Shown here piece by piece: positions 34,676 through 43,650 of a stretch of DNA of 64,000 nucleotides. Position 1 is the first letter of the stretch. The number at the start of each line of letters is the position of its first letter. Made by a program: the position numbers and the translations under genes. The notes under the pieces are model-generated. The model saw only the letters and a program-made list of their open reading frames with translations. It was not told where the DNA came from and did no database searches. Source of the DNA: CBFHSF01 sp965661055 (GTDB lineage: Bacteria; Bacteroidota; Bacteroidia; Flavobacteriales; Schleiferiaceae); NCBI GenBank assembly GCA_965661055.1, contig CBFICS010000003.1:62001-126000 (forward strand), written 5' to 3'.

Positions 34676-36949
34676 CTATTTATTGTACTTTAAATCAAAG
34701 CGATCTAATCGCATCACTTTGGCCCAAGCATTAACAAAGTCTTTTACAAACTTCTCTTGTGAATCATTGCTAGCATAAACTTCAGCAAGTGCTCTTAACT
34801 CTGAGTTAGATCCAAAAATTAAATCAGCACGCGTCGCAACATATTTTACCTCCTGGGTCTCTCTGTCTAAGCCGTTAAAAATCTCTTTAGAGTCCTCAGC
34901 CGCTTTCCACTCAGTGCTCATGTCAAGAAGTTGAACAAAGAATTGATTGTTCAATGTATTAATATCATCTACTAGTATTCCTTTTTTGGAACCATCATAA
35001 TTAGCACCCATGGCGCGCATTCCACCAAGCAGAACGGTCATTTCGGGTGCGGTTAATGTTAGCATCTGAGCTTTGTCAATCAATAACTCTTCTGTTGAAA
35101 CAGTATATTGTGTTTTTAGATAATTTCTAAAGCCATCTGCCATAGGCTCTAACAAACCAAAAGACTCAATATCTGTTTGTTCTTGGGTTGCATCCATTCT
35201 ACCAGGGGTGAATGGGACCTTTACAGTATATCCAGCATTTTTTGCTGCGGTTTCAACCCCAACGTTTCCGGCAAGGACAATTAAATCTGCCATAGAAACC
35301 CTTTGTTTACCGGTTCTTCCATTAAATTCATTTTGAATTTTCTGTAATACGGGTAACACCTTTGCAAGTTGCTCTGGGTTGTTTACTTCCCAATCTTTCT
35401 GAGGTGAAAGCATAATTCTTGCACCGTTTGCCCCTCCTCTTCTATCCGTTTCTCTATAGGTTGATGCAGAAGCCCATGCCGTTGTAACCATTTGTTGTAG
35501 GGTAAGCCCTGACTTTTCAATTTCAGATTTAAGAAAATCAATGTCTTTTGCATTTATTAATGGATGATCAACCGCTGGAATTGGATCTTGCCAAATTAGA
35601 TCTTCCGTAGGTGCCTCTGGCCCCAAGTATGTTGTTTTAGGCCCCATATCTCTATGAGTAAGCTTAAACCAAGCTCTTGCAAAAGCTTCATTAAAAAGCT
35701 CTGGATTTTCATAAAACCTTCTTGAAATCTTTTCGTATTCGGGATCAAAACGCAAAGAAAGGTCGGTGGTTAACATCGTCGGGTTGTGGGTTATGGTTGA
35801 GTCAAAAGCATCTGGTACTTTCATTTTCGGATTTTTTGCTTCCCATTGGTGAGCACCTGCAGGACTCTTTGTTAATTCCCACTCATTCTCAAATAAGTTA
35901 TAGAAAAACAGGTGACTCCACTTTGCTGGAGTTGAGGTCCAAGTAACTTCTAAACCAGAGGTAATGGCATCGGCCCCTTTTCCTGATTTATAAGAGCTTT
36001 TCCATCCAAAGCCTTGCTCCTCAATGGGCGCTGCTTCAGGTTCTGGACCTACATTTGAAGCAGGTCCTGCCCCGTGGGTTTTACCTAACGTATGTCCACC
36101 TGCAATCAATGCAACCGTCTCTTCATCATTCATTCCCATTCGTCCAAAAGTTTCTCGAATGTCATGAGCGGCTAAAACAGGATCTGGATTACCGTTGGGT
36201 CCTTCCGGATTTACATAAATAAGTCCCATTTGAACAGCAGCGAGAGGATTTTCAAGTTTTCGATCTCCTGAATACCTTTTTTCATCGCTTAACCACTTCT
36301 TTTCTGAACCCCAGTAAACATCAATTTCTGGTTCCCAGACATCTTCTCTTCCTCCAGCAAAACCAAAAGTTTCAAAGCCCATATCTTCTAAAGCCACATT
36401 ACCAGTAAGAATCATCAAATCAGCCCAAGATATTTTCTTTCCATACTTCTGCTTAATGGGCCATAGAAGTCTGCGTGCTTTATCTAAGTTGGCATTATCT
36501 GGCCAACTGTTTAACGGTGCAAACCTTTGTTGTCCAGATCGAGAGCCTCCTCTTCCATCGGCGGAACGATAGGTACCCGCGCTATGCCAAGCCATTCTGA
36601 TAAAAAGTCCGCCGTAATGACCAAAGTCTGCCGGCCACCAATCTTGAGATTCTGTCAATACTTTTCTTATATCCGCCTTTAAAGCATCGTATTCTAATTG
36701 GTTAAACTCATCAGCATAGTTAAAATCAGAAGCCATAGGATCAGACATATCTGAATTCTGTCTAAGAAGATTCAAGTTGAGCCTATTGGGCCACCAATCA
36801 CTGTTACTTGTTGATGATTCTGTCGATTTACTAATTTTTGTCTCGCCAGAATATGCATCCGGCATTTCTGTGGATTGTGATTTTTCACCACATGATGTAA
36901 ATGCAAAGCTTGCTAACAATAAGCCGCATCCTATAATTACCTTCTTCAT
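34676..36949 (-). CDS. katG: Catalase-peroxidase KatG with lipoprotein signal
   Basis: The enzyme destroys hydrogen peroxide using heme. Distal residues are seen in FIRMAWHSAGTYR (Arg118, Trp121, His122), the Tyr of the covalent adduct in GLIYVNPEGPNG, the Met in FGRMGMNDEET, and the proximal His in GGHTLGKTHG, so the Met-Tyr-Trp adduct should form. Both catalase-peroxidase halves are present. Unusually, residues 1-20 (MKKVIIGCGLLLASFAFTSC) form a lipoprotein signal with Cys20 followed by a Ser/Thr linker, predicting export and lipid anchoring, whereas most KatG proteins are cytoplasmic. ATG 36949 is chosen over a TTG two codons upstream. Confidence 0.95.
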   Translation of the reverse strand: MKKVIIGCGLLLASFAFTSCGEKSQSTEMPDAYSGETKISKSTESSTSNSDWWPNRLNLNLLRQNSDMSDPMASDFNYADEFNQLEYDALKADIRKVLTESQDWWPADFGHYGGLFIRMAWHSAGTYRSADGRGGSRSGQQRFAPLNSWPDNANLDKARRLLWPIKQKYGKKISWADLMILTGNVALEDMGFETFGFAGGREDVWEPEIDVYWGSEKKWLSDEKRYSGDRKLENPLAAVQMGLIYVNPEGPNGNPDPVLAAHDIRETFGRMGMNDEETVALIAGGHTLGKTHGAGPASNVGPEPEAAPIEEQGFGWKSSYKSGKGADAITSGLEVTWTSTPAKWSHLFFYNLFENEWELTKSPAGAHQWEAKNPKMKVPDAFDSTITHNPTMLTTDLSLRFDPEYEKISRRFYENPELFNEAFARAWFKLTHRDMGPKTTYLGPEAPTEDLIWQDPIPAVDHPLINAKDIDFLKSEIEKSGLTLQQMVTTAWASASTYRETDRRGGANGARIMLSPQKDWEVNNPEQLAKVLPVLQKIQNEFNGRTGKQRVSMADLIVLAGNVGVETAAKNAGYTVKVPFTPGRMDATQEQTDIESFGLLEPMADGFRNYLKTQYTVSTEELLIDKAQMLTLTAPEMTVLLGGMRAMGANYDGSKKGILVDDINTLNNQFFVQLLDMSTEWKAAEDSKEIFNGLDRETQEVKYVATRADLIFGSNSELRALAEVYASNDSQEKFVKDFVNAWAKVMRLDRFDLKYNK

Positions 36950-36979
36950 GCTCAATGATTTTGATTTTTTTTAATAGAC

Positions 36980-36987
36980 CAAATTTA
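36980..36987 (-). promoter_or_regulatory. Candidate -7 element of katG
   Basis: Reverse-strand TAAATTTG fits TAnnTTTG and lies 30 bases before the katG ATG. No TTTG at standard spacing is found, so an activator may be needed. Confidence 0.4.
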
Positions 36988-37007
36988 CGTTTCAAGTTAG
37001 TCAAAGC

Positions 37008-37178
37008 GTGTTAAACAAAATTGATATTTATTATTTTTATATTGATAAAATTGATGATATTAAAATCATCAAAAGCCATAAACCCAAGGAAAAAAGTAAG
37101 GACATAATTGGAGAAGAAGATCTAATAATGGGATTCTTAGGAATAGTGATGATTTTGGTTAACATTTGGTGGCACTAA
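37008..37178 (+). CDS. Possible 56-residue small ORF with C-terminal membrane segment
   Basis: A GTG at 37008 opens a frame ending at TAA 37176-37178. The product begins with Asp/Lys/Ile-rich sequence (DKIDDIKIIKSHKPKEKSKD) and ends in a hydrophobic segment (LIMGFLGIVMILVNIWW). No relative is recognised and the start is weak. The rest of the 496-base gap between katG and the next gene shows nothing else I can assign. Confidence 0.22.
   Translation: MLNKIDIYYFYIDKIDDIKIIKSHKPKEKSKDIIGEEDLIMGFLGIVMILVNIWWH
37051..37072. promoter_or_regulatory. Palindrome upstream of katG
   Basis: TTGATGAT (37051-37058) and ATCATCAA (37065-37072) are exact inverted repeats with a six-base AT spacer. The site is about 65-90 bases upstream of the katG -7 element. 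It could be a regulator site, for example for a peroxide sensor, but the region is AT-rich and chance is possible. Confidence 0.3.
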
Positions 37179-37445
37179 TCCAAATATTAGCCCTCAATCT
37201 ACTGTTCAAAGGGTACGTTTTAATCTTTTCATTCTCCAGTTTATTAAACCTTTTCAGAAAGTTCTACCCCCTTCTTTTACTACGTCAACATCGTATGAGA
37301 ATTTATTAAATATTTAAGGCAAAAGTTTAACTTTTTATTAGGTTTCCCAAAGAACTCTCTCACAATTATTTTGTTCTTTTGTTGTAAGCGATAAGTGCAA
37401 TGATTCATTATTTTTATCGTGTAAAACTTAAAACAAAATCTTTCA

Positions 37446-38141
37446 ATGGATAATTTACAATACACTGAAGAGCAAATAAAAACTCATCAATCTACCTTTA
37501 TCACCAAAGTTTACGCATGGATGAGTATTGCCTTGATTTTAACGGGACTAGTCGCCTATTGGGCCTCTACTACTCCATCGGTTATCGAGGCTATATTTAG
37601 CAACACCTTGGTGTTCTATGGAATGCTTATTGGTGAACTTTTATTAGTCGGTTACCTAGTTACTGTCATTAATAAAATTTCTTATCAAACGGCTCAGCTC
37701 GTATTCCTTATTTACTCTATTCTCAACGGACTTACCCTGTCAATGGTGTTTTTGGTGTACACTTCTGAAACCATTTACTCAACATTCTTTGTAACCGCGG
37801 GTACCTTTGGGGTTATGAGCCTTTACGGATACTACACCAAGAAAGACTTAACCCGAATAGGAAATCTTGCTTTTATGGCTTTAATCGGAATTATCATTGC
37901 CTCCATTGTCAATATTTTTCTTCAAAGTCCAATGCTTTACTGGATTACCACTTACGTGGGAGTTTTGATCTTTGTGGGCCTAATTGCCTATGATACCCAA
38001 AAACTTAAAAACCTTAGCCTGTCGGTAGATATTGACTCAGAGGCAGGACAGAAGGGTGCCCTTATGGGAGCTCTTACTTTATACCTAGATTTCATCAACC
38101 TTTTTTTATTATTACTAAGAGTTTTAGGGAGAAGAAACTAG
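37446..38141 (+). CDS. Bax inhibitor-1/YccA family membrane protein
   Basis: The 231-residue protein has seven hydrophobic segments and the family pattern, including FITKVYAWMSIALILTGLVA near the N-terminus, LIFVGLIAYDTQKLKNL late in the sequence (with the conserved Asp) and ALTLYLDFINLFLLLLRVLG at the end. BI-1/YccA proteins are membrane leak channels or protease-interacting proteins; in bacteria the role is not settled. It appears to be a single-gene unit. Confidence 0.92.
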   Translation: MDNLQYTEEQIKTHQSTFITKVYAWMSIALILTGLVAYWASTTPSVIEAIFSNTLVFYGMLIGELLLVGYLVTVINKISYQTAQLVFLIYSILNGLTLSMVFLVYTSETIYSTFFVTAGTFGVMSLYGYYTKKDLTRIGNLAFMALIGIIIASIVNIFLQSPMLYWITTYVGVLIFVGLIAYDTQKLKNLSLSVDIDSEAGQKGALMGALTLYLDFINLFLLLLRVLGRRN

Positions 38142-38257
38142 TTTCATTTTTTTCTTGCAGACCGGGTTACTGATTTTTTTGACTACTATTTTTCTTCTAT
38201 CCAATAACCCCTATTGCTAATATTTTTGGTAGATTAATTTTCATAGCATTAATGACC

Positions 38258-38314
38258 TAATTTTGTCTCTAGAAACAAAAAACCATCACCTTCCTCCCGC
38301 AAAAGCGGTGGTGA
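38258..38314 (+). promoter_or_regulatory. Candidate -7 element and leader hairpin of the DUF3050 gene
   Basis: TAATTTTG (38258-38265) matches TAnnTTTG. The predicted leader contains a hairpin at 38286-38314: outer stem TCACC/GGTGA and inner stem CCGC/GCGG around an AAAA loop, ending 20 bases before the ATG. A regulatory role is possible; it fits no riboswitch class I know. Confidence 0.35.
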
Positions 38315-38333
38315 AAAACAAAAAAACACAATA

Positions 38334-39122
38334 ATGACTAGGATTGAATTAATTGAGAATAAAATAAATCCTCTCAGAAACCAGTTAAAAAATCATGAGC
38401 TATACCATCATCTAAGATCGGTAGAAGACATTGCCATCTTTATGGAGTCTCATGTTTTTGCAGTTTGGGATTTTATGTCATTACTCAAAGGACTGCAACA
38501 GAGGTTAACCAATTTAAGAACCCCATGGGTCCCGGCAGAGAACCCAACTCTTACAAGATTCATTAACGAGATTGTACATGGTGAAGAAAGCGATATTAAT
38601 GAGCTTGGCGAACCTAAAAGTCATTACGAAATGTACCTAGAAGCCATGCATCAAATTGGGGCGAGTGATGAAAAAATAAAATCACTATTATCAGATTTGC
38701 AAAGCGGTATTGATGTTTTTGAAGCTATTGAAAAATTGAATATTGACCCCAGAATCATTGCGTTTTTGAGGTTCACCTTTTCTACTCTAGAAGAAGGAAA
38801 ATCGCATAAAATTGCTTCTGCTTTTACCTTTGGACGAGAAGATGTGATTCCAGACATGTTTATTGAAATATTAAAATCTGCTGATGCAGAAAACAAAAAA
38901 TACAATAAGTTAGTCTATTATTTAGAGAGACATATTGAGTTAGATGGCGATGAACATGGGCCCCTGTCGCTAAAGATGGTTTCTGAACTTTGTGGTGATG
39001 ATGAAGATAAGTGGTTAGATACCACTGAAACAGCTATAAGTGCACTTAGCCATAGAGTTGAATTATGGAATGCGATATTAGAAGAGGTCAAATCACAAAA
39101 TTTAGTAGTTGAAATGGTGTAA
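38334..39122 (+). CDS. DUF3050 protein, heme-oxygenase-like fold
   Basis: The 262-residue, all-helical protein matches DUF3050: SHVFAVWDFMSLLKGLQQ early, SHYEMYLEAM in the middle, EEGKSHKIASAFTFGRED and YYLERHIELDGDEHGPLS late. The spaced Glu and His residues on these helices are compatible with a heme-oxygenase-like diiron fold, but no activity is known for the family. A SAM-dependent methyltransferase gene follows after 57 bases on the same strand. Confidence 0.85.
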   Translation: MTRIELIENKINPLRNQLKNHELYHHLRSVEDIAIFMESHVFAVWDFMSLLKGLQQRLTNLRTPWVPAENPTLTRFINEIVHGEESDINELGEPKSHYEMYLEAMHQIGASDEKIKSLLSDLQSGIDVFEAIEKLNIDPRIIAFLRFTFSTLEEGKSHKIASAFTFGREDVIPDMFIEILKSADAENKKYNKLVYYLERHIELDGDEHGPLSLKMVSELCGDDEDKWLDTTETAISALSHRVELWNAILEEVKSQNLVVEMV

Positions 39123-39179
39123 AGTCAATCCTTATGATTCAATTAAAGGCCATCTATTGATTACTTTAAAAAAAGAAAG

Positions 39180-39980
39180 ATGAACCCCGAAGATAATTAC
39201 CTAGAACTGAACCGAGTCTTGTGGAATAAAAAATTAGAATCTCATTTAGATTCGGCTTTCTACGATCAAAATCAATTTTTAAAGGGGAAATCTTCTTTAA
39301 ACTCTATTGAATTAGATCTTTTAGGTGATGTAGAGGACCAATCTATCCTTCATTTACAATGTCACTTCGGACAGGATTCTATGTCATTATCTAGAATGGG
39401 GGCAAATGTAACCGGTGTAGATTTGTCAGATATGTCCATTAAAAAAGCCACTGAAATCTCTCAAAGCCTAGGCTTAACTACCCAGTTTATCTGTTCAGAT
39501 GTTTATGAACTACCTCAACATCATCACGATAAATACGACATTGTTTTTACAAGCTATGGCACCATTGGTTGGCTTCCTGATATGGACAAATGGGCACAGG
39601 TCATTTCGCATTTTTTAAAACCTGGTGGAAAGCTATTTTTCATAGAATTCCACCCGGTAATTTGGATGTTTGACGAGTCCTTTAAAACAGTAAAGTACAA
39701 TTACTTTAATGCAGAGCCCATTATAGAAATTGAGAAAGGAACCTATGCAAATCCAGACGCTGTAATTGAACAAAAGTCGGTTTCTTGGAATCACAGCCTT
39801 AGTGAAGTCACCAATGCCTTAATCAATAGTGGACTTACTATTTTGCAATTAGAAGAATACGATTATTCACCCTACCCCTGTTTTAGCTTTGTAAAGGAGG
39901 TAGAACCAGGTAAATACAGAATTGAAGATCTTGGGAATAAGGTGCCTATGGTATATAGTATTGTCGCTGAAAAGATGTAA
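39180..39980 (+). CDS. Class I SAM-dependent methyltransferase
   Basis: The 266-residue enzyme has the Rossmann methyltransferase motifs: ILHLQCHFGQDSMSLSRMGA (motif I, slightly altered), VTGVDLSDMSI (acidic residue binding the SAM ribose), FICSDVYELP and YDIVFTSYGTIGWLPD. It resembles small-molecule methyltransferases of the UbiE/Methyltransf_11 group. The acceptor is unknown. It may be co-transcribed with the DUF3050 gene upstream. Confidence 0.85.
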   Translation: MNPEDNYLELNRVLWNKKLESHLDSAFYDQNQFLKGKSSLNSIELDLLGDVEDQSILHLQCHFGQDSMSLSRMGANVTGVDLSDMSIKKATEISQSLGLTTQFICSDVYELPQHHHDKYDIVFTSYGTIGWLPDMDKWAQVISHFLKPGGKLFFIEFHPVIWMFDESFKTVKYNYFNAEPIIEIEKGTYANPDAVIEQKSVSWNHSLSEVTNALINSGLTILQLEEYDYSPYPCFSFVKEVEPGKYRIEDLGNKVPMVYSIVAEKM

Positions 39981-40344
39981 TTATCCTCTTTCTATTTGCT
40001 GACAATTTAAATTTTTACCGTTCCACCATTTTATTAATATTTTCAAAATCAAAAATGGATTTTTGATTTCCAAGAAGATAAAATGAATTATTACTTAACA
40101 TTTTTAGGGAAAATTAAATATTCTTTTATTGCATTAAGGCATTACCAAAAGTCAAAAAATTGAATTCTAAAAATGCAAAGAAGAAACTTCGACCAATTCG
40201 AGAAACCAAAATAAACGTATGTCGCTTAACTCAGGGGCCTGTAAGGCAATGTTATGAATGAACCTGTAAAAATGAAAATCTTTTGTTTTTGTAAACAAAT
40301 TTTACGGATATTAGTTAAGTAGACAAATTGAACGAATAATTAAT
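39981..40344. other. Intergenic region before crtZ
   Basis: This 364-base AT-rich region shows no gene. It must hold the crtZ promoter; TTTG and TTTGTTTTTGTAAACAAA-like sequence near 40280-40305 form a small inverted repeat, but no element fits the -7 consensus well. Confidence 0.45.
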
Positions 40345-40800
40345 ATGATATTGACTTATATCGCTATTACGCTTGGGGTGTTCTTGGGTATGGAAGCAGT
40401 AACTTGGTGCACCCACAAATTTGTAATGCATGGCTTTTTATGGTACTTACACGCCGATCACCACCAACCAAAATATGCAGGTGTTTTTGAAAAAAACGAT
40501 TGGTTCTTTGTCATCTTTGCCATACCCAGTATTACACTTTTTTACTTGGGATACACACCCGAATTAAACTATTTGTTTTTTATTGGCCTAGGTATTCTAT
40601 TCTATGGCATGGCTTACTTTATTGTACATGACATTATTATCCATCAAAGATTTAAGCTTTTCACAAGAGTAAAAAGCCCATACCTCAAAGCTCTGAGAAA
40701 AGGACATAAAGTGCACCATAAACACCTAGGTAAAGAAGATGGTGAATGTTTTGGTATGCTTTACGTTCCGTTTCGCTATTTTAAAGAACAATTTAAATGA
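40345..40800 (+). CDS. crtZ: Beta-carotene 3-hydroxylase
   Basis: The 151-residue membrane protein has the four histidine clusters of the fatty-acid-hydroxylase-like di-iron enzymes: HKFVMH, HADHH, HDIIIH and HKVHHKH. It adds 3-hydroxyl groups to the rings of beta-carotene to give zeaxanthin. The stop overlaps the start of the lycopene cyclase gene by four bases, so both are co-translated. The early pathway genes crtB and crtI are not in this window. Confidence 0.93.
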   Translation: MILTYIAITLGVFLGMEAVTWCTHKFVMHGFLWYLHADHHQPKYAGVFEKNDWFFVIFAIPSITLFYLGYTPELNYLFFIGLGILFYGMAYFIVHDIIIHQRFKLFTRVKSPYLKALRKGHKVHHKHLGKEDGECFGMLYVPFRYFKEQFK

Positions 40801-41507
40801 GCAATTGGGCCTACCTAATAATTGATTTGGGTTGTATATCCATTCCTTTTTTGGCAAGTTTTTACAAAAAAAGGCCCTTTTACTCTCAGTGGCTCCCCTT
40901 TTTGCTCTCAAACTTTATCGTTGGGCTCTTTTTTGTTATTTGGGATATAATCTTTACCCAAATGGGTGTCTGGGGGTTTACCCCTTCTTACCTCTTGGGA
41001 ATTGATATATATAACCTGCCGGTAGAGGAAATTCTATTTTTCATCTGTATTCCCTATGCGTGTTCCTTTACTTATTTTGCCTTAAAATATTTAATGCCAA
41101 AAATTGCATCCACCCCACTGCATTGGACGGGAATGGTTTTGATGACTGCCATTTCCTTAGGATTCATCATTGGGGGTCTGGACCAGTATTACACCTTCTT
41201 TACAGGCCTTTTCACATTGCTATTCCTTCTATGGGTGATGTACGTAAAAATAGATATGAGTTATGTTTTTTTAACTTATTTATTAATTATCCCCTTCTTT
41301 CTAGCAAGCAATGGAATTCTTACTGGTTACATTACTGAATCTCCAATTGTTTGGTATAATCACTTAGAAAACTTCAATACTCGCATAGGAACCATTCCCG
41401 TAGAAGACTTCATTTACGGCTTTTTACTCATTGCTGCTAACATTGTTCTTATGGAAAAGCTTATTCAAAAGTATCCGAATTGGATAATTTCCGTCACAAA
41501 GGATTGA
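40797..41507 (+). CDS. Lycopene beta-cyclase, CrtYcd fused type
   Basis: The 236-residue protein has about seven transmembrane segments and the two-domain pattern of the CrtYc/CrtYd type: LPVEEILFFICIPYACSFTYF in the first half and IPVEDFIYGFLLIAAN in the second. Both halves are in one chain, as is usual in Bacteroidota. It cyclises lycopene to beta-carotene, the substrate of the upstream-encoded CrtZ. Confidence 0.9.
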   Translation: MSNWAYLIIDLGCISIPFLASFYKKRPFYSQWLPFLLSNFIVGLFFVIWDIIFTQMGVWGFTPSYLLGIDIYNLPVEEILFFICIPYACSFTYFALKYLMPKIASTPLHWTGMVLMTAISLGFIIGGLDQYYTFFTGLFTLLFLLWVMYVKIDMSYVFLTYLLIIPFFLASNGILTGYITESPIVWYNHLENFNTRIGTIPVEDFIYGFLLIAANIVLMEKLIQKYPNWIISVTKD

Positions 41508-41722
41508 TCTATTTTTCACCCACCCCCCTTTTGAATTTACACAATGTAAAAGGTTTGTTTATTGACTAGTAAGTTTTGAAATAAGTTTAAACCCTATTTT
41601 ACAAAATCATTAAAATTAGGATGATTTGGATTAAGGAGAGATGTTTCTTCATTTGTAAAACTGGTTTCAAAAGACATCATTATTTCTTTTTTGGATTATT
41701 TTTACCCAAAAGCTTTTTTACT

Positions 41723-42130
41723 ATGAACAAGAAATTAAAAAATATTCTAGCGGTTATCGTCGGAATTGTGGCAGGAAATGTTGTAAATATGTCATTGGTC
41801 AATTTGGGGCCACTGATTATTGCCCCGCCGTTAGGCATTGATACCTCAGACATCGAAGTCCTTAAAAAATCTATGCACCTTTTTGAACCCAAACACTTCA
41901 TTTTTCCATTCTTGGCCCATGCAATAGGTACTCTAATGGGAGCATTGGTTGCTGTGAAAATAGCAAAAACTGCTCACCGTGCATTTGCTTATTTAATTGG
42001 TGGAATTTTCTTTATTGGTGGTGCATATATGGCCTTTGCCCTGCCCTCACCTATGTGGTTTAATGCTTTAGATCTAATCTTCGCCTATTTCCCAATGTCT
42101 TTTTTGGCACTAAAATTAGCTAAGAAATAA
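41723..42130 (+). CDS. Small membrane protein, hypothetical
   Basis: ATG 41723 gives 135 residues with about four hydrophobic segments (ILAVIVGIVAGNVVNMSLV, FIFPFLAHAIGTLMGALVAV, FAYLIGGIFFIGGAYMAFAL and LDLIFAYFPMSFLAL). An upstream start at 41621 would add a basic, aromatic N-terminal piece with no sign of conservation. No function is recognised. Confidence 0.65.
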   Translation: MNKKLKNILAVIVGIVAGNVVNMSLVNLGPLIIAPPLGIDTSDIEVLKKSMHLFEPKHFIFPFLAHAIGTLMGALVAVKIAKTAHRAFAYLIGGIFFIGGAYMAFALPSPMWFNALDLIFAYFPMSFLALKLAKK

Positions 42131-42289
42131 AAATTCCGTCTAATGTTAATATCAACTTAAATTTTCGAATAAAGTTAACGAGTGGGTGGGGTAAAATCTT
42201 TTGGCGGAAAAGTTCCTTTGGGTAACCCTGGTGGATCGAATGTGCCGCCCATTAAGCCATTCCCCATGTCATTCAGCAAATGTTTAACC

Positions 42290-42712
42290 ATGAGTAAAGA
42301 AGTTACAAAAATTCCCCTCAATAGACTACCAAAGAGTCTATACATAACCATGGCCATAGTTTCGGCTGTTTTTACCATGATATACACCTATAGATTATTA
42401 GAGGGTGAGTATAGCTTTGGACTTATTGCTTCTGCCCTAGCATTGATTCTATTCACCTTATTGTTTTTTAAAATCCGCAGGTTTCACTTTACCCTTTACG
42501 AAAACGAGTTTTTATGGCAACTCCCTGGCATGAGCACGCCAAGCAGAGTTGAAATACCAAAGGGATCATTAAAAATTTCTAGTGTTAATGATGACATCAT
42601 ATTAAGCGAAGGAAAGAACACCTTAAAGTTTACACTGTCTCCCCTGAATAAATCTGAGCAAGCAATTATTGTCAAAGCCCTTCGTGGAAAATATTGTAAA
42701 GGAAATCAATAA
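42290..42712 (+). CDS. Small membrane protein with PH-like C-terminal domain, hypothetical
   Basis: From ATG 42290 the 140-residue product has two transmembrane helices (about 15-60: YITMAIVSAVFTMIYTYRLL and FGLIASALALILFTLLFF) followed by a beta-rich domain (RFHFTLYENEFLWQLPGM..., ILSEGKNTLKFTLSPL) resembling bacterial PH-like domains. The frame extends upstream to a GTG-type start at 42182 with Gly/Pro-rich sequence, which I leave out. Function unknown. Confidence 0.6.
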   Translation: MSKEVTKIPLNRLPKSLYITMAIVSAVFTMIYTYRLLEGEYSFGLIASALALILFTLLFFKIRRFHFTLYENEFLWQLPGMSTPSRVEIPKGSLKISSVNDDIILSEGKNTLKFTLSPLNKSEQAIIVKALRGKYCKGNQ

Positions 42713-42780
42713 TTAATCATTTGTTTTCTAGGATATTGCCTATCTTAAAGTTTCGAAACCAATTGACGGCACCTTCTTTT

Positions 42781-43572
42781 ATGAAAACTACCATTTTCTT
42801 ATGTTTACTAACTTTCGGATGGGCAAAAGGCCAAGATTTTACCACCCTAGAAAGACTGGACTCTATAGTTTTAGAAGCAGATAAAATCTATCGTTTCGAA
42901 AAGGTAGCGTGGTCTTCGGGAGATTTAGTCCGTTTAATTCCATCCATTAAAGATAGTTTAGCTGGGAATATAGTTTATGAGGTTGGTGACACTTTGGTAT
43001 GTGGATTTTTAAACTTGACGCAAAACAAAGTCTTAGTACAATATGATTATTTAAAAAGTGATTTGTCTGAGCCTATTTCTATTGATCAAACGGCAAGACC
43101 CGTCACCATGGCTGAAAACAAATTAATCATTGCCAAAAATTTAATGGTTGAACAGGCCATTGAGCAATCAAAAATTGATTTTTTCATCCCTGATGGTAAT
43201 TATTTAAATCTGATCTTGTTTCCTATCGAAAAAGGATATAGAATGTATATACTGTCTGGCACCTACAAGTCAGATATTATTCCCTTTGGCAACGACGCTG
43301 TGTTAGAAGCAAATAAGTCTTATCAAATGACCAAAGCCATTCAATTTCACAGCAGAGCCATTAACATGCAAACTAAAATTAACGGAATGAAAACGACTCA
43401 ACTCTCTCATAGTCATGGAGCTGAAAATCCGTATATTCCGTCTACCGATATTTGCACCTTTAAACTCTATGCTCCACTTTACTCAATGAAAGAATTCTCG
43501 GTTTACATAAAAAGTGGAAAAACACTAACCTACAATTTAGAAACGAATCAGATAACCGTAGAAAACGAGTAA
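42781..43572 (+). CDS. Secreted hypothetical protein
   Basis: ATG 42781 yields a 263-residue protein with a signal peptide (MKTTIFLCLLTFGWAKGQ) and a mixed alpha/beta body without a domain I recognise. It contains a His-rich point, LSHSHGAENPYIP. It follows the PH-like membrane protein by 68 bases on the same strand. Function unknown. Confidence 0.65.
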   Translation: MKTTIFLCLLTFGWAKGQDFTTLERLDSIVLEADKIYRFEKVAWSSGDLVRLIPSIKDSLAGNIVYEVGDTLVCGFLNLTQNKVLVQYDYLKSDLSEPISIDQTARPVTMAENKLIIAKNLMVEQAIEQSKIDFFIPDGNYLNLILFPIEKGYRMYILSGTYKSDIIPFGNDAVLEANKSYQMTKAIQFHSRAINMQTKINGMKTTQLSHSHGAENPYIPSTDICTFKLYAPLYSMKEFSVYIKSGKTLTYNLETNQITVENE

Positions 43573-43602
43573 TTTTTTACTCAGCTAGACTGATCTTTTT
43601 AG

Positions 43603-43632
43603 TTGATCTCATTAAAACAATCGCTACTTTTG
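43603..43632 (+). promoter_or_regulatory. Bacteroidota-type promoter of the oxygenase gene
   Basis: TTG (43603-43605) and TACTTTTG (43625-43632) are spaced by exactly 19 bases. The predicted transcription start near 43638 lies only about a dozen bases before the TTG start codon at 43651, which supports that start. Confidence 0.6.
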
Positions 43633-43650
43633 TGATCTTGATTTTTCATC

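Noticed and set aside
38134..38155. Palindrome GAAACTAGTTTC at the end of the Bax-inhibitor-1 gene
   Set aside because: It has no loop of its own and is AT-rich; a terminator is possible but too weak to call.
42175..42387. Reverse-strand frame with a Pro/Gly-rich end (KGTFPPKDFTPPTR)
   Set aside because: It overlaps the better supported plus-strand membrane protein gene, and has no start context or relative.
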